From assembly GCA_037953625.1 (NCBI GenBank), contig CM075655.1, positions 75,419,501-75,483,500 of the forward strand: a stretch of DNA of 64,000 nucleotides, given 5' to 3'. Source of the stretch: Crotalaria pallida (lineage: Eukaryota; Streptophyta; Magnoliopsida; Fabales; Fabaceae). Below are positions 37,402 to 49,400 of this stretch, in pieces. The translations under genes were made by a program, and so were the position numbers. Numbering within the stretch: the stretch's first letter is position 1; every line of letters begins with the position of its first letter. The notes under the pieces are model-generated. The model ran no database searches. It was not told where the DNA came from and saw nothing but the letters and a program-made list of their open reading frames with translations.

Positions 37402-38312
37402 ATGCCTCATTAACCCATCTTCCACCCTCTCTTCATCATGCCACCTCATGTCTTTTGCGGTTTTTCTTGACATGAATAACCTTTGCAACCTAGGCTTGAG
37501 TGGGAAATACCGAAGGACCTTACGAGGCACTTGGGCACCCTTAGATGGACCACTTTCACTCTTTGTCCACCTAGGTTCATTTCAAGTAGGACATTTAATT
37601 AAATGTTCATTCTCCTTCCAATAAAGGATACAATCATTTATGCAAGCATCAATTTTCACATAATCAAGGCCTAAATCTGTAATGATTTTTTTAGCCTCAT
37701 AATATGAATCAGGAAGTGTAGTCCTCCAAGCTTGAGCATGTAACTTGAGTAAGCTATCAAAAAAAGAATCACTCCAATTATTTAGAACCTTTAAATGGAG
37801 CAATTTCACAATATATGACAACTTTGACATTGTCGTTCCGTCTGCTATCAATGGCTCTTGATATTGTCTCAAGAGACGATAGAACTTTACTGCTTCATCA
37901 TTAGGAACTTCAGGCATTCTTTGCTCATTTCCAATCTCTGGACCCGTATCAAAATTCATGCCAGCTATACCAAAAGCATCTTCTAGCATGTTCACTTCAC
38001 TATCATGGCTATCATCATCCTCGTCTCTCTCATCACCTATACTAGCACCATCAGAAGAGTTTATTGATTCACCATGAAACTCCCAAGTAGTGTACTTTTC
38101 ATACACTCCCCACTTGAGCAAGTCAAACCTTACATTCCGCCGTCTTTTGAAAAATATGTTGCGACACTTATTACATGGACATCTGATGGTAACAGTGTCT
38201 TTTTTTCTTCTTCAATGTCACGAAAGGCAAAGTTGAGGAAACCATCGACACCACTTATATAAACAAGTGAAGAACGATTCTTTATATTCATCCATTCCTT
38301 ATTTAAGGCCAT
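37402..38312 (-). pseudogene. CACTA TNP2 transposase N-terminal part, disrupted
   Basis: On the minus strand from an ATG at 38312: a transposase-associated domain (KEWMNIKNRSSLVYISGVDGFLNFAF, then the Cys cluster CPCNKC and LLKWGVYEKYTTWEFHGE), an acidic linker, and the start of the TNP2 domain (KIDACINDCILYWKENEHLIKC, EPRWTKS, LQRLFMSRKTAKDMRWH). Lesions are a one-base shift in the A-run near 38200-38206, a stop replacing a Cys position at 37582-37584, and truncation at 37402 by the Athila LTR. The rest of the gene would lie beyond Athila, outside the window. It is the oldest identifiable layer of the left nest. Confidence 0.8.
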
Positions 38313-39537
38313 TACCTTTTTTTTTCAAAGAATTGTTTAGTTAGCAACAATTATATATATGAATATAGAAAATAAAGATACTCCTTTATATGTGTGTGTA
38401 TGTGTGTGTGCTTCACTTATAGATTTATAGTGATACTATAACAACTAGCAATTTGCTATAAAATATAAAACACAACACATCATTTTACCACGATTTTGGA
38501 ATAGAAAAAGGGATGTTTACCTTGCTGAAATGAGAAAGGCCACCACTCTATTTGATAGATGGAGATCTCAACCTACAATTATAACCATAAAAATTAAAAC
38601 AACGAGGGAGTGGTGCTTCATGTATTATTAATAAAAAAAATTAAGCAAGGATGAGCAAATAAACAAGTCAATATGAACAAGCTATAAACTTCCACGTTGC
38701 AGTAACAAAGTATACACATATAATACATAATAACAGATAAATGATTATTGAAGCAAGATATAGAATTGATGCACTATCGATTGATATATATGAATGCAAC
38801 ACAATTTTATAAAACTATAAATAACAAGCAAAAGCATTATAAATTAGGTAGAAATAACAGCGCACAAGAGCAGCAAAGTCAAAATTATAGACAAAAATTA
38901 GATGTTTTAACGACAAAACACAGACTAAAAAGTTTATGAACTATTCCCTTATGTTAGAACATCTCATTGGTGAAGTTGATTGAAGGAAGGGACATGGAAA
39001 TACTAATATATGTACCCTGTAGTTTCAGGGTTTGAACTTTGAACTACCTAAGTTTTTATGTTACTAATGAGCCAAGAGAAAAAAGAATGCACTGAAATAG
39101 CAGTTGTCCGTATGTAATTCGAGACAACGGCTTTACCAAGCTTATTAAAGATTGAATCCAACAAGACAATACAATGGATATGGCTGCTGGAAGACAAATA
39201 CAACGATTGGGTAGAGTGCAATAAGTGTGCAAGATTGGAGGGAAATGTGGACCATGCCTAACTATTCTCCACTGTTGCTACCTTGATAAAAGGAATTCAT
39301 AAGCTGGCAATAAAATATCAACATTTCTGACCATGACCTTGAGTATCATACAGGTTTAAAACAAAACAAAGAAAGCAGCAGTAGCTCCCCTTACACCCTA
39401 ATGTAAATATGTCAATCAAAGTAAATAACCTACCATAACAGAAAACAAAGAATTATTAAAGTTTTACAAATGAAAAATGAAACCATGTTAGATTTTATGA
39501 AGAAATAGGCAGCTCAAACTTTAATACATGATGTGGA
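38313..39537. other. AT-rich stretch without recognised features
   Basis: Probably the CACTA 5' flank at first. I looked for a CACTA terminus (TAGTG on this strand) and found no convincing one. There is a GT microsatellite near 38390-38412. Nothing else is recognised, up to where SIRE-type LTR similarity starts. Confidence 0.5.
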
Positions 39538-40498
39538 AATGCCTCTCAAGATTCCCTTCTTGATAGCCTCCAAGAGATACCTCACTCTTGTCTTGCAACC
39601 CTATTGAAATCTAATCTAACCTTCTTCCCTTGCTTGTTGATAACCCCACAACAAGTCTTCCAATTGCTTGTTGATTACTCACAACAAGACTTCCAAGACG
39701 ATTTGCTTGATGAACAACCACCAAGACTTCCTTTGTTGTAGAATGTTTGCCTCCTTGCAATGATTACAACTAATTAGAAAACAATAACAATCCTATGAAT
39801 CTCTTTCAAGAACTATGAAAATATCAACACATGATATTCAAAGATTCCTGATCAAAGAATGTGAAAATGAAAGCTTTGATCTTTGAGAAAGTGAGAGAGA
39901 AAGTTGAGAGGATAGTGTGGCTTGATTTTTCCAAAAATGATATGAAAATGATGTTCGTTAATCACAATGATTAGGAAAAGTTTTATATAGAATATCCAAA
40001 AGTTAGGAAACTTAAAAACTGATTTTGAGAAGTGAAAAACGTATTTTAAAAACTAGTAGAACGGGTATTAATCGATTAACATAAAGCCTTAATCGATTAG
40101 CCACTGTTAAATGTGTGTTAATCGATTAGTCACTTCTACTTAATCGATTAGCCACTGTAAAAGTCAATTAAAAACTTGTTTTCTCAAAACTAAACCTTTT
40201 CTTTCAAACCTTTAAGCCACCTATTGATTTTAGGTTAAGTGAATACTCAAATTATAATATGATCATGCACTTGATAGAGATTCACTGCCCTCTAATAACT
40301 CTACCCAAACTCATCAGACTATAAGACTCAAATTAAAGATATTACAATACAATACACAAATTGAATCTTCATGAGCTCTCTCTCTCTCTCTTCATCATTT
40401 GTTGTTTGTTGATCTTGTTGAACTTTGGTGAGCTTCTCCATAGCTTGAACTTGATCAAAACATTTGTCATTATCAAAATCATCTCACTGGATCTAACA
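39538..40498 (-). repeat. SIRE-type 3' LTR, truncated
   Basis: Matches 54640-55625. It starts on the minus strand with TGTTAGATCC at 40498. It stops at 39538, whereas the 5' LTR continues for another 670 bp or so. It has four TTAATCGATTA motifs near 40068-40160. Confidence 0.85.
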
Positions 40499-40512
40499 AT
40501 CTCCCCTTTTTG
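40499..40512 (-). other. SIRE-type polypurine tract
   Basis: Minus strand AAAAAGGGGAGAT directly before TGTTAGATCC, as in Ty1/copia SIRE-type elements. Confidence 0.8.
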
Positions 40513-41524
40513 AGTATGAAAAACATGTTTTGAAGTTGTTTGAAGTTGTTGATGCTTGAACCATTTGATCACTTGGTGAGACTCTTGTTCCCCCTCAATA
40601 AATGCTTTTGACATTTGAAATCACTTGGTGAGACTCTTGCTCCCCCTCAATAAATGCTTTTGACATTTGAAATCCAATCGAGTAAAGCTTGATTCTCCCC
40701 CTATCTTCAACAACTTTTGCTCCACTTATATAAAAACAACAAAACAACCTTTTCTCCCCCTTTTGGCATTATCAAAAAGTAATGTGACAATAAAATCTTA
40801 AGCTAAAATAAGAGAAATTAACAATCATTGAATTCTCTTTAATGAAATCCTTTCTATACAAAATTGATACCAATTAATCAATGAACTATACTTTGAAATG
40901 TGATACCAATTGGAAAGAAATATGACAATGAAATATGGTACCAATTGGAACTAAAGAGTCATCATATCACTTGACAAAGCAAGATATCAATTGTAAAGAA
41001 ATATCAAAATAACCACAATAGCATGACAATCATATAATGATCACACAAAGATACCAATTAAAGAAAATATAGTAATCATGACAAAACTTGTGAATTTTCA
41101 ACACCAATTGTAAATACCAATTGTAAAAGATTAATAGTAAGATTAGAAGATACCAATTGTAAATCCAATTGAAAGTACTTGTTGTCTCTTGTGAAGAAAT
41201 TCACTTGATACCAATGTGAACCTTGTAGAAACAATACCAATTGTAAAACTTCAACAACACCAGTTTTTTACCAATTGTAGGTTTTTCTCTTTGATACTTG
41301 AAGAAGCAAATAAAGAATAACACTTGTAAGCCCTTTTGCTCTTCAATCATACCTACAAAACACTCATGCTTTGCTTTTTGGTATCCAAATAGTCTTGGAT
41401 TCATTCTTGTTAGTTAAGGGACTTTCACCCTTCTTGTTAGTTAAGAACTAGCATAAATGAGATCAAGAGTTTCATTTTGAAGATTAAGCTCATCAACTTG
41501 TTTCTGAAGTTCTAAAATCTCTTG
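40513..41524 (-). other. SIRE-type non-coding region with ACCAATT repeats
   Basis: About 1 kb between gag and the polypurine tract, where the full pol would normally lie. About a dozen irregular ATACCAATTG-type motifs occur from 40868 to 41280. A 50-bp segment is duplicated at about 40565-40670 (TCACTTGGTGAGACTCTTG twice). No pol motif is seen. Confidence 0.6.
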
Positions 41525-42814
41525 TTAATGTTTCAAAATGAGCTTCTTCCTTTCTAAATTTTTCACAACTAGCTTCTTAAGTTCTTCATGTATTTCTTCA
41601 TAAGCATTATATAAAATTTCATATTTAGAAGAAATTTCGGATTTAGTATCACTAACATCACTTTCCTCGCTTTGTTCATTTGATTCATCATTTGAACTTT
41701 CTTCTTCATCTACTTGAACTAGCAAGTTGAGTGTAGCGATTTCTTCATCATCCGAAGAACTACTTGATGTGCTTTCCTTCTCTTCTTCATCATCCCAAAC
41801 AATGTATGCCTTCTTATGCTTTTGATTTTTCTTTTCTTTCTCCATCCTCTTGAGATACTTAGAGCATGAGTATTTGAGATGACCGGGTTTTCCGCATTCA
41901 TGGCAAACTACTCCTTCTTTAGTTGTCTTGGTCTTGTAGTGTGGGGAATTCTTCTCTTTTCTTTTGTTTTTGTTCAACCTTCCTTTTCTCCTTAGAAGCT
42001 TTCTAAACATTCTTAGTAGAAATTTCATGTACTCTTCATCAATGTCCGACTCGGAATCTTCACTATCATCGGAACTCTCTTCCCTTTTATATGAACTTTT
42101 GGCCTTAAGAGCATTTCCTTTTGTTTCTTTGTTCTTATCCGACTCTTCATGCATATGCAAACGTCCAAGCTCCATTTCATGTTCTTGAAGCTTTCAGAAA
42201 AGTGTAGCTAAGTCCATGTTGTCCAAGTCCTGTGATTCAACAATTTCGGTAACCTTAGGTTGTCATTCCCTACTTAGACATCTTAAAACTTTGTTAACAA
42301 GTTCACAATTCATGAAAGTTTTTACAAGAGCAATGAGATGATTAATAATATGAGTAAAACGTTTTTGCATAATACATATAGATTCATTAGGCAACATATG
42401 AAACAATTCATATTCATGCATCAAAGAATTTAATCTAGCACGCCTAACTTCACTAGTGCCTTCATGTGTGACTTGCAAGGTGTCCCACATTTGTTTGGCA
42501 TTATGGCATTGGGAGACTCTAAAGAACTCATCATAAGATAGAGCAGAGGTGATGATATTCTTAGCTTTTAAATCATATTGAATTTTCTTTTTATCATTAT
42601 CAGTCCACTTATCTTTGGGGACTAATTGAGATGCACCATCTACTTGTTTTGAGGGAATGTGAGGACCATTCTCAATGGCTTCCCAAATGTTCATGTCTAT
42701 GGCTTCTATAAAGATTCTCATTCTAACTTTCCAATAAGCATAACCTTCTCCACCAAACATAGGAGGGTGACTTATCTAAGCACCTTCACCACCAAAGGGA
42801 TTCGTAGAACCCAT
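41525..42814 (-). pseudogene. Ty1/copia (SIRE-type) gag with three nonsense mutations
   Basis: One reading frame from the ATG at 42814 to 41525, interrupted by stops at 42776-42778, 42263-42265 and 42194-42196. It begins with the usual copia gag start (MGSTNPFGGEG, MFGGEGYAYWKVRMRIFIEA), continues as the UBN2-type gag domain (DTLQVTHEGTSEVRRARL), then a charged Asp/Glu-Ser region, a CCHC zinc knuckle (CHECGKPGHLKYSC) and a coiled-coil-like tail. In intact elements this protein forms the particle and binds RNA. No protease or pol follows. Confidence 0.85.
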
Positions 42815-42871
42815 TGTAGTATCCTCAAGGATCTTTACGAAAATAGCTCTATGCTCGTGTCTTTCGACCGA

Positions 42872-42883
42872 GCTCTGATACCA
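42872..42883 (-). other. SIRE-type primer-binding site
   Basis: Minus strand TGGTATCAGAGC, initiator methionine tRNA. The 5' LTR end lies just above it, within 42884-42908; the exact base is unclear. Confidence 0.8.
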
Positions 42884-42975
42884 ATTATAAGAACTAACTA
42901 CAATCGGTGGGTGAATTAACTAAGGAACCCAAGGAGAACACCTAGAAGGGGGGGTTGAATAGGTGTTTAAGAAAC
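42884..42975 (-). repeat. SIRE-type 5' LTR, distal end
   Basis: Last part of the 5' LTR, next to the primer-binding site. It ends at the left target duplication GAAAC (42971-42975) of Tekay-A. Confidence 0.65.
42971..42975. repeat. Left target-site duplication of Tekay-A (GAAAC)
   Basis: GAAAC precedes the Tekay-A 5' LTR and recurs at 54060-54064 after the 3' LTR. Confidence 0.95.
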
Positions 42976-43258
42976 TGTAACACCCCAAATTTTCTCTTCC
43001 TGATGTAATACAATTGTGATTTATGAAAGATTAATTTATAATTTCTTTCTTAATCATAATTATATTTCATAAATAAATTAAGTCTATGATAAGTTAGTAT
43101 TAGTATGTGCGAAAGTAGAGAGTTATTGGAGCAAGAAAATAATATGTAAAAATAAGGTTTTTACATATTAGTCCCTGGAAGAGGACCTAGAAGCAATATT
43201 TGAAAGACTTTGGAGGGAAGGGCATTAAAATAAATATTTTTGAAAAACTGACCAGAAT

Positions 43259-43294
43259 ACTCGAGTATTTCTGGAAATACTCGAGTAATCGAGT
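43259..43294 (+). promoter_or_regulatory. Promoter-proximal ACTCGAGT pair, Tekay-A
   Basis: Two ACTCGAGT palindromes start at 43259 and 43279, exactly 20 bp apart, followed by a degenerate third. They lie about 140-160 bp upstream of the TATA-like box. The 3' LTR has lost one member through a 75-bp deletion. Confidence 0.55.
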
Positions 43295-43418
43295 CAGTGG
43301 AGAACTCGTTAGTGCGTCTGATGAGTCAACACACGACGATTTCACTTGGTTGACACGAAAACACCAGGGGTACACGATGGTGGGTGTCGTGGCGAGCTGC
43401 ATGATCATGGGCAACATC

Positions 43419-43425
43419 TATTTAA
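43419..43425 (+). promoter_or_regulatory. TATA-like box, Tekay-A 5' LTR
   Basis: CTATTTAAGCC context. A transcript starting about 30 bp downstream would include the leader exon ending at 43921. The element in the 3' LTR is identical. Confidence 0.55.
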
Positions 43426-43921
43426 GCCCTGAGTTGAAGATGTTGGAGGATTTTTTGGTGGATTTCTCTGAAAACGTTGGGTTAGGGTTTTCAATTTCGT
43501 CCTTCATGTTCTCCTTTGATTCTGAGAGTTGAGTTGAGTAATACACATCATTGTAAAGCTCACATCACGAGCTTTACAAAGACCTAAGATTTGAGAGTCG
43601 TGGTTGCTTGAGGAAGGAGAATCAAAGTTTGAAAGTGAGGTGTTCTTGCTGTCAAGTTCAGGAACCTGAAGCTTGGAGCTCACTTCCAGCTTGGATTGTG
43701 GTAAACTCCTGGACCCTATGACCCTCAAATTCGTTTACACCTCTAGATTAAGTTGCAGAGAACAACTCCTAACCTCTTTCCCTAATTTTTAAAACGATTT
43801 TGCATGTTAAATCCTCTGGTTTTGGTGCCCTGTTCAACTGTGGTTGCATGCAAAGGATTTTTGTGTTTGAGCATCTCCAGCCAACTTCTCTGCGATTTCA
43901 GAGTTGATTCACGAATTAGAG

Positions 43922-45188
43922 GTAAGGGTGAAGCTTTTAATTCACTAGAATAAGGGTATATTGTGTGGAATTAGGATGGGAGTCAATGAATGACTCTATG
44001 GGCATAGTTTGAAATAGGATTGAGGCTTGGAGGCCTTTTCTGGATTCAATGATGGTTTGAACAAGTTCCTTTGGTCATATGTAAGGTGTACTAATGCTGG
44101 AAATGGAATGGATATGTGTAGAATTCATTTTGGTATGTTAAGTTGTGGAAAATTAATTTTATGCATAATTGGTGGAATTCTATGATTCAGTGTTAAATGT
44201 TGTTAGTTTTGTATTGGAACATGTTTAAAAGGTGTATTGTAAGCTATATTGATCTTTGGTTTGGACTGGAATGGACTATAATCGAAATTGGTATGTTAAA
44301 ACTTAATTTTTAGTGATGTCTGTCTGCAAACACTCGAGTATTATGGGTAATACTCGAGTATTGTGCCTGTTTTGGAAAAGTGATTTTCTGGAAAACTCAA
44401 GAACACTCGAGTATTCATATAGAACACTCGAGTATTCTGGAAATTTTTAAAGTGTACTTCTGGAAATAAAGGAACACTCGAGTCCTGTCTGGAACACTCG
44501 AGTATATGGTTGAATCCTGGTAAATCTAGTTCTGGAAACAAAGAACACTCGAGTACCAGGAGGAACACTCGAGTACTTTGATAAAATTAAGAAAACACTC
44601 GAGTCTGGAGAAGTTACTCGAGTATTTTTGGATCAGGACAGAAATACAATTTTACTTTTAATATACCTAATGGGATATCGATTAAGATCAATTATGCTTA
44701 TGGGAAAAAGTGTCATGTTCCAATAAAAGGATTGGGAAATTATTAACAACAGTTTAACCCACTGAAGGAATAATATTGGATGCACATAATAAGATTATTG
44801 GTTAATCTTGGTGCATAATTTTTATGTGCATACATGCATGGTGTAAGGTTGGGGATAATTCGGTGGTAACTGGCTCGATGACACATTTTGGTAATGTGGG
44901 CAGCATTTGGGAATGCTGTTACGTCTTGGTGACGTTGTGTGCACACTATCCGAGCAGTTCCACAATACATGTTGGTCATGTATGCGAATTATTGGAATGA
45001 ACGTTCAATGGACAATGGAATTGGGAGACATGCATCATTACTCATAATTAATGGCATTAATATAAATGGAATACATTCATTTGCATTTACCTTTGCATTG
45101 GATATTTGTAACTGGCAATTGTTACATGTTTCATTTACTCTCATTCGATTATGTGAATTATGTGCTTACCCCTTATTGCCCATGTTAG
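43922..45188 (+). other. Predicted intron inside Tekay-A 5' LTR
   Basis: Donor AGAG/GTAAGG at 43921/43922, a near-perfect plant donor. The acceptor is a pyrimidine-rich stretch ending TTAG at 45188, followed by GTGATGGC. Length is 1,267 nt. The equivalent in the 3' LTR is 51699-52966, and in Tekay-C 58632-60108, where the sites occupy the same places relative to TATA and ORF although most of the intron is not alignable by eye. Confidence 0.6.
44332..44625 (+). promoter_or_regulatory. Intronic array of paired ACTCGAGT palindromes, Tekay-A
   Basis: Ten copies in five pairs starting at 44332, 44405, 44476, 44547 and 44597. The within-pair distances are 20, 21, 20, 20 and 19 bp, and successive pairs are 73, 71, 71 and 50 bp apart. 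The same array lies in the 3' LTR at 52110-52403. Likely a protein-binding array (inference). Confidence 0.65.
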
Positions 45189-45191
45189 GTG

Positions 45192-45677
45192 ATGGCAAGC
45201 TATCTAGCTTGCATCGAGTTGCGCCGGCTCCCTAGTGGAGTGTGGTACTACGAGGACCACAGAGCCACATTTGAGGGTGAGGTAGAGGTGACTCTATATC
45301 ACCCTAATCCTCTGGCTCGTGTCCGTCCTCGTAGGTTTCGCATCCCTATTATCTATACTTTGCATGTACCCCCTTTCTATACCTATCATGGACCACCCCC
45401 GACTCGACCTGCTCGTCGCTTCCACTCTTTCCGTTTTCGAACTGTTACTAGATCTCACCCTTCTGCTTCTCGAGTGATTCGAGAAGAGACTCCTATACCT
45501 AGCCCGATGAGTCCAGTTTATGGGACACCCTCAGCGGACCCAGTACCCAGTGGTGGGGTACCCACTCAGTCGGAGGAGGTAGAGGAGGATCCTGAGGAGG
45601 GTGAGGATGAGGACGAGCCAGTCGAGCACTCCACTGGGAGCCAGTGGGGAGTTGGGGATCCACCAGGTGATGCATAG
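45192..45677 (+). CDS. LTR-encoded 161-aa protein, 5' LTR copy (novel family)
   Basis: Open frame from the ATG four bases after the predicted splice acceptor to TAG; no domain recognised. Residues 1-65 form a compact conserved part (CxEL.., LPSGVW, EDHRA, EGEVEV, HPNP, RPRRFRIP, HVPP). Then comes a Pro/Arg/Ser-rich middle, an acidic stretch (EEVEEDPEEGEDEDE) and a conserved C-terminal STGSQWG. There is no signal peptide or membrane segment. The homologue in Tekay-C (60112-60597) has the same layout. In residues 1-61, 34 are identical, and 20 of those use different synonymous codons, the pattern expected for a selected protein. Function unknown; the basic/acidic make-up could suit a nucleic-acid-linked or regulatory role (inference). 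Confidence 0.7.
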   Translation: MASYLACIELRRLPSGVWYYEDHRATFEGEVEVTLYHPNPLARVRPRRFRIPIIYTLHVPPFYTYHGPPPTRPARRFHSFRFRTVTRSHPSASRVIREETPIPSPMSPVYGTPSADPVPSGGVPTQSEEVEEDPEEGEDEDEPVEHSTGSQWGVGDPPGDA

Positions 45678-46237
45678 TATAGATGATTAGGATGTGGGAC
45701 GGGTGGAGCAGTTGCTGGAGACTTTGGAGATCATGCTATGGAGGAGGATCACCGGACCATTTTTGGGATTTCATCTTTTGCTCTATATATATATATATTG
45801 TACATATTTTTGGGAGATCTCAGTGAGGTGGTCCTATCTTTTAGTTTTTATATTATGGACTTGTATTTTGTAAAACCTGCTACCTCGACTTTGACTTGGA
45901 TGTATGTGACTCTTTTATGGATGATGATATATATATATATACATCTACTTTCTTTCTATAAATAGTTTGTGAACGTGAATTATCAAGTCAAGGTCTCTAT
46001 TTTCCGCTTACTCTGATGATTACGGTATTTCACTTTAATAAGGAATGATTTCATAAATGATTCTGGAAAGATTTTTAATAACCACAAATAAACACCAAGT
46101 TATTTTTCAAGAAGCTTATAAAAGAGTTTTTTTTAATTATATCTCTACTTGAGCAAGTCCATACTTTCTATTCAAATAACAACAGAGAGAATTCTTTTTC
46201 ATAAAGTAGTATATATAAAGGAACGTTACACCTTTTG

Positions 46238-46249
46238 TGGTATCAGAGC
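46238..46249 (+). other. Tekay-A primer-binding site
   Basis: TGGTATCAGAGC, seven bases after the 5' LTR. Confidence 0.93.
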
Positions 46250-46438
46250 ATAATGGTCCTGATTCTTGATCCTCTCGAGCATAATCTGCCAGAAGTTGCT
46301 ACAGCTGGGTAAAGTTTCTTAGCTATTTGATTCATTTCATATGGCTTAGTTCTATTAGTGATAGTTTAGAATAGAACTAGATAGATTTCAAAGTCTAGAT
46401 AGATCTTTAACGACATAGGTCCATAGTGCAGGCTCACT

Positions 46439-49400
46439 ATGGCATCGCGATATAGAAACCATACGAACGATCTGCTGGAAAGGATGGCTACAGTGTTAGA
46501 AAATTTGCAGCAGAATCAGCAGCATCAACATCAACCTCAGCTCGTTAATCCACCTCCAACAGGTGCGGTAGCTGCAGAAGCCAAGACCTTGTCGGATTTC
46601 AGGAGCTACAATCCCTCAAAGTTTGCTGGTGGATTTAAACCAGAAGAAGCTAACAAGTGGATCTTGGAGATGGACAAGATCTTTAGAACTTTAGAATGCT
46701 CCGATGCCCAGAGGATAGCTTATGCTGTTTTCATGCTGGAGGGAGAAGCAGAACATTGGTGGAATCATACTGCCCAGTTACTCGCTCATGAAGGAAGAGA
46801 GGTAACTTGGGAAGTATTCATGGGAGAATTTCTCAAGAAGTATTTTCCTGAGGATTTAAGGAGGAAGAAAGAGGTTGAGTTTCTACAACTCAGACAAGGC
46901 AGCATGAGTGTAGGAGAATATGCTGCAAAATTTGAAGAACTAATGAAATACTCCCCTTACTATCAGATGAATCCGGACGAGAGAAGTAAATGTATCAAGT
47001 TTGAGGGAGGACTGAGACCCGAATTGAAGTCGGTGTTCAGTTATCAAAAGATTCAAAGTTTCCCTATGTTGGTTGATATGTGTAGGATGTATGAGGATGA
47101 TAAAAAGGCGGAGACAGTGCAGATTGTGGAAGGAAAGAAGGAACACCTGGGATATGGTCCACAGAGACGGAAGGGGCATGACCACCGTAATAAAGGCCCT
47201 TATTCTCATAAGAATAGGGGGAAGGGAAAGATGTCTGATGATCGAAACACCTCTTACAATAATGCTCCTTATTGTGAGAAGTGCAGGCGTCATCACTTTG
47301 GAAAGTTCTGCTGGTCTCACAGTGGGTGTTTTAACTGTGGGAAACCTGGTCATTTTTCTCGCGATTGCAAGGAACCACCCAAGAATGCTCAAAGAGGTTC
47401 TACAGACAAGCCGGTGACTCAAGGTAGAGTTTTCACCCTTAGTGGTGCTGAAGCGAATCAGACTCCAGGACTCATGCAAGGTACTTATTTGGTCAATGAT
47501 CAACCTTGTAGAATTTTATTCGATTCAGGAGCCACTCATTCATTTGTGTCATTTGAATGTGTGAATCGTTTGAAATTGCCTGTGTCTGAATCACCCTATT
47601 ATCTTAGGGTAGAGACCCCTACTAACTCTCCTGTAATCGCCTCAAAGATGTGTCCTAATTGTAAAATTAGGATAGTAGACCGAGTCTTTCAGTTAGATTT
47701 GATCTGTCTACCTTTGTCCCAATTGGATGTAATTTTTGGTATGGACTGGATGGTTAGCAACCATGTGGTTATTGATTGTGCTAAGAAAACGCTTTTGTTT
47801 AAAGACCCAATCTTGGAGAAGTATCTCTGTTTGGTCTCTGCTGTTGAGCCGGAGAAAGGAGAAAGGTCTGTGGAGGAGATTCCGATTGTTAGGGAATTTC
47901 CGGAAGTGTTTTCCGAAGAGATGCCGGGATTACCACCCAAGAGGGAGATTGAGTTTGGAATCGAGTTGATTCCAGGAACTGGTCCCATTTCTATTGCTCC
48001 TTATAGAATGGCGCCACCCGAGATGGTCGAATTGAAGAACCAGATTGAGGAATTACTGCAAAAACAACTTATTAGGCCAAGTGTCTCCCCATGGGGTGCT
48101 CCAGTGTTGTTTGTCAAGAAGAAAGATGGAAGCCTTAGAATGTGTGTGGATTATAGACAGTTGAATAAGGTGACCATAAAGAACAAGTATCCTTTGCCAA
48201 GGATAGATGATCTCATGGATCAAGTGAGAGGAGCTTCGGTGTTTTCTAAGATCGATCTGAGATCTGGATATCATCAGATCAGAATCAAGGAGGAAGATAT
48301 CCCTAAAACCGCATTTCAATCTCGATACGGACATTATGAGTATGTCGTAATGCCGTTCGGATTAACAAATGCACCAGCCATTTTCATGGACTACATGAAT
48401 CGGATTTTTAGACCATATCTGGATTCATTCGTGGTAGTTTTCATTGATGACATCCTGATATATTCTAAGAGTCCGGAAGAACATGCCGAACACCTCCGAG
48501 TAGTGTTGAAGATTTTGAAGGAGAAGCAGCTCTACGCCAAAATCTCTAAGTGTGAGTTTTGGTTGAAAGAAGTTCAGTTCTTGGGACACTTGATCTCGGA
48601 GGGTGGCATAGCTGTTGACCCGGCCAAGGTGGAATCAGTTTTGCAGTGGGTTCGACCAAAGACAGTCACGGAAGTCAGAAGTTTCTTAGGGCTGGCCGGA
48701 TATTATAGAAGATTTATTGAAGGATTTTCGAAGATTGCATTACCCCTCACCAAGCTGACTAGGAAGGATCAACCATTTGTATGGGATGAGAAGTGTGAAA
48801 GGAGTTTTCTGATGCTTAAGGAAAGATTAACATCCTCACCAGTGTTAATCTTACCTGACCCTCACAAGGAGTACGAAGTGTACTGTGATGCATCGGGACA
48901 AGGACTTGGGAGTGTTCTAATGCAAGAAGGAAAGGTTGTGGCGTATGCATCTCGTCAACTGAAAGTTCACGAGGTAAACTACCCCACCCATGATCTGGAA
49001 CTTGCTGCAATAGTCTTTGCACTGAAGATATGGAGGCATTATCTCTATGGCACTATGTTTCGGGTGTTTAGTGACCATAAGAGTTTGAAGTACTTATTTG
49101 ACTAGAAGGAGTTAAATATGAGGCAGCGTCGATGGATGGAATTTTTGAAAGACTACGATTTTGAGCTTCATTACCATCCTGGTAAGGCCAATGTTGTGGC
49201 AGACGCTTTGAGCCGTAAAGCGATTTATGTGAGTTCCATGATGATTAAGGAAGCGGCTTTGATTGAAGAGTTTCGGGATCTAAGCCTGGTGATGCAAGTG
49301 GAACCAGGTCAGATTACGTTAGGTATGTTGCAAATTTCTAGTGAATTCTTGGCTCGAATTCGAGAATTGCAACGTAAAGATCCGGAATTGCTAGAAAAGA

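Larger units (their letters stand above)
42976..46230 (+). repeat. Tekay-A 5' LTR
   Basis: Starts TGTAACACCCCAAA and ends AACGTTACA. In order it contains a promoter-proximal ACTCGAGT pair, a TATA-like box, a leader, a splice donor, an ACTCGAGT array, a splice acceptor and the 161-codon frame. Short TA repeats lie at about 45784-45799 and 45926-45942. Confidence 0.93.

Noticed and set aside
39100..39330. Less AT-rich segment that might be a host exon
   Set aside because: No open frame of useful length and no recognisable protein similarity.
40868..41280. ACCAATT repeats as a CRISPR-like array
   Set aside because: Spacing irregular, motif very short, plant retrotransposon context.
44341..44568. 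Antisense frame with repeated LECS/TRVF-like residues in the Tekay-A LTR
   Set aside because: The repeats simply translate the ACTCGAGT array.
46940..47503. 187-codon antisense frame in Tekay-A gag
   Set aside because: Shadow of the gag-pol reading frame; no independent evidence.
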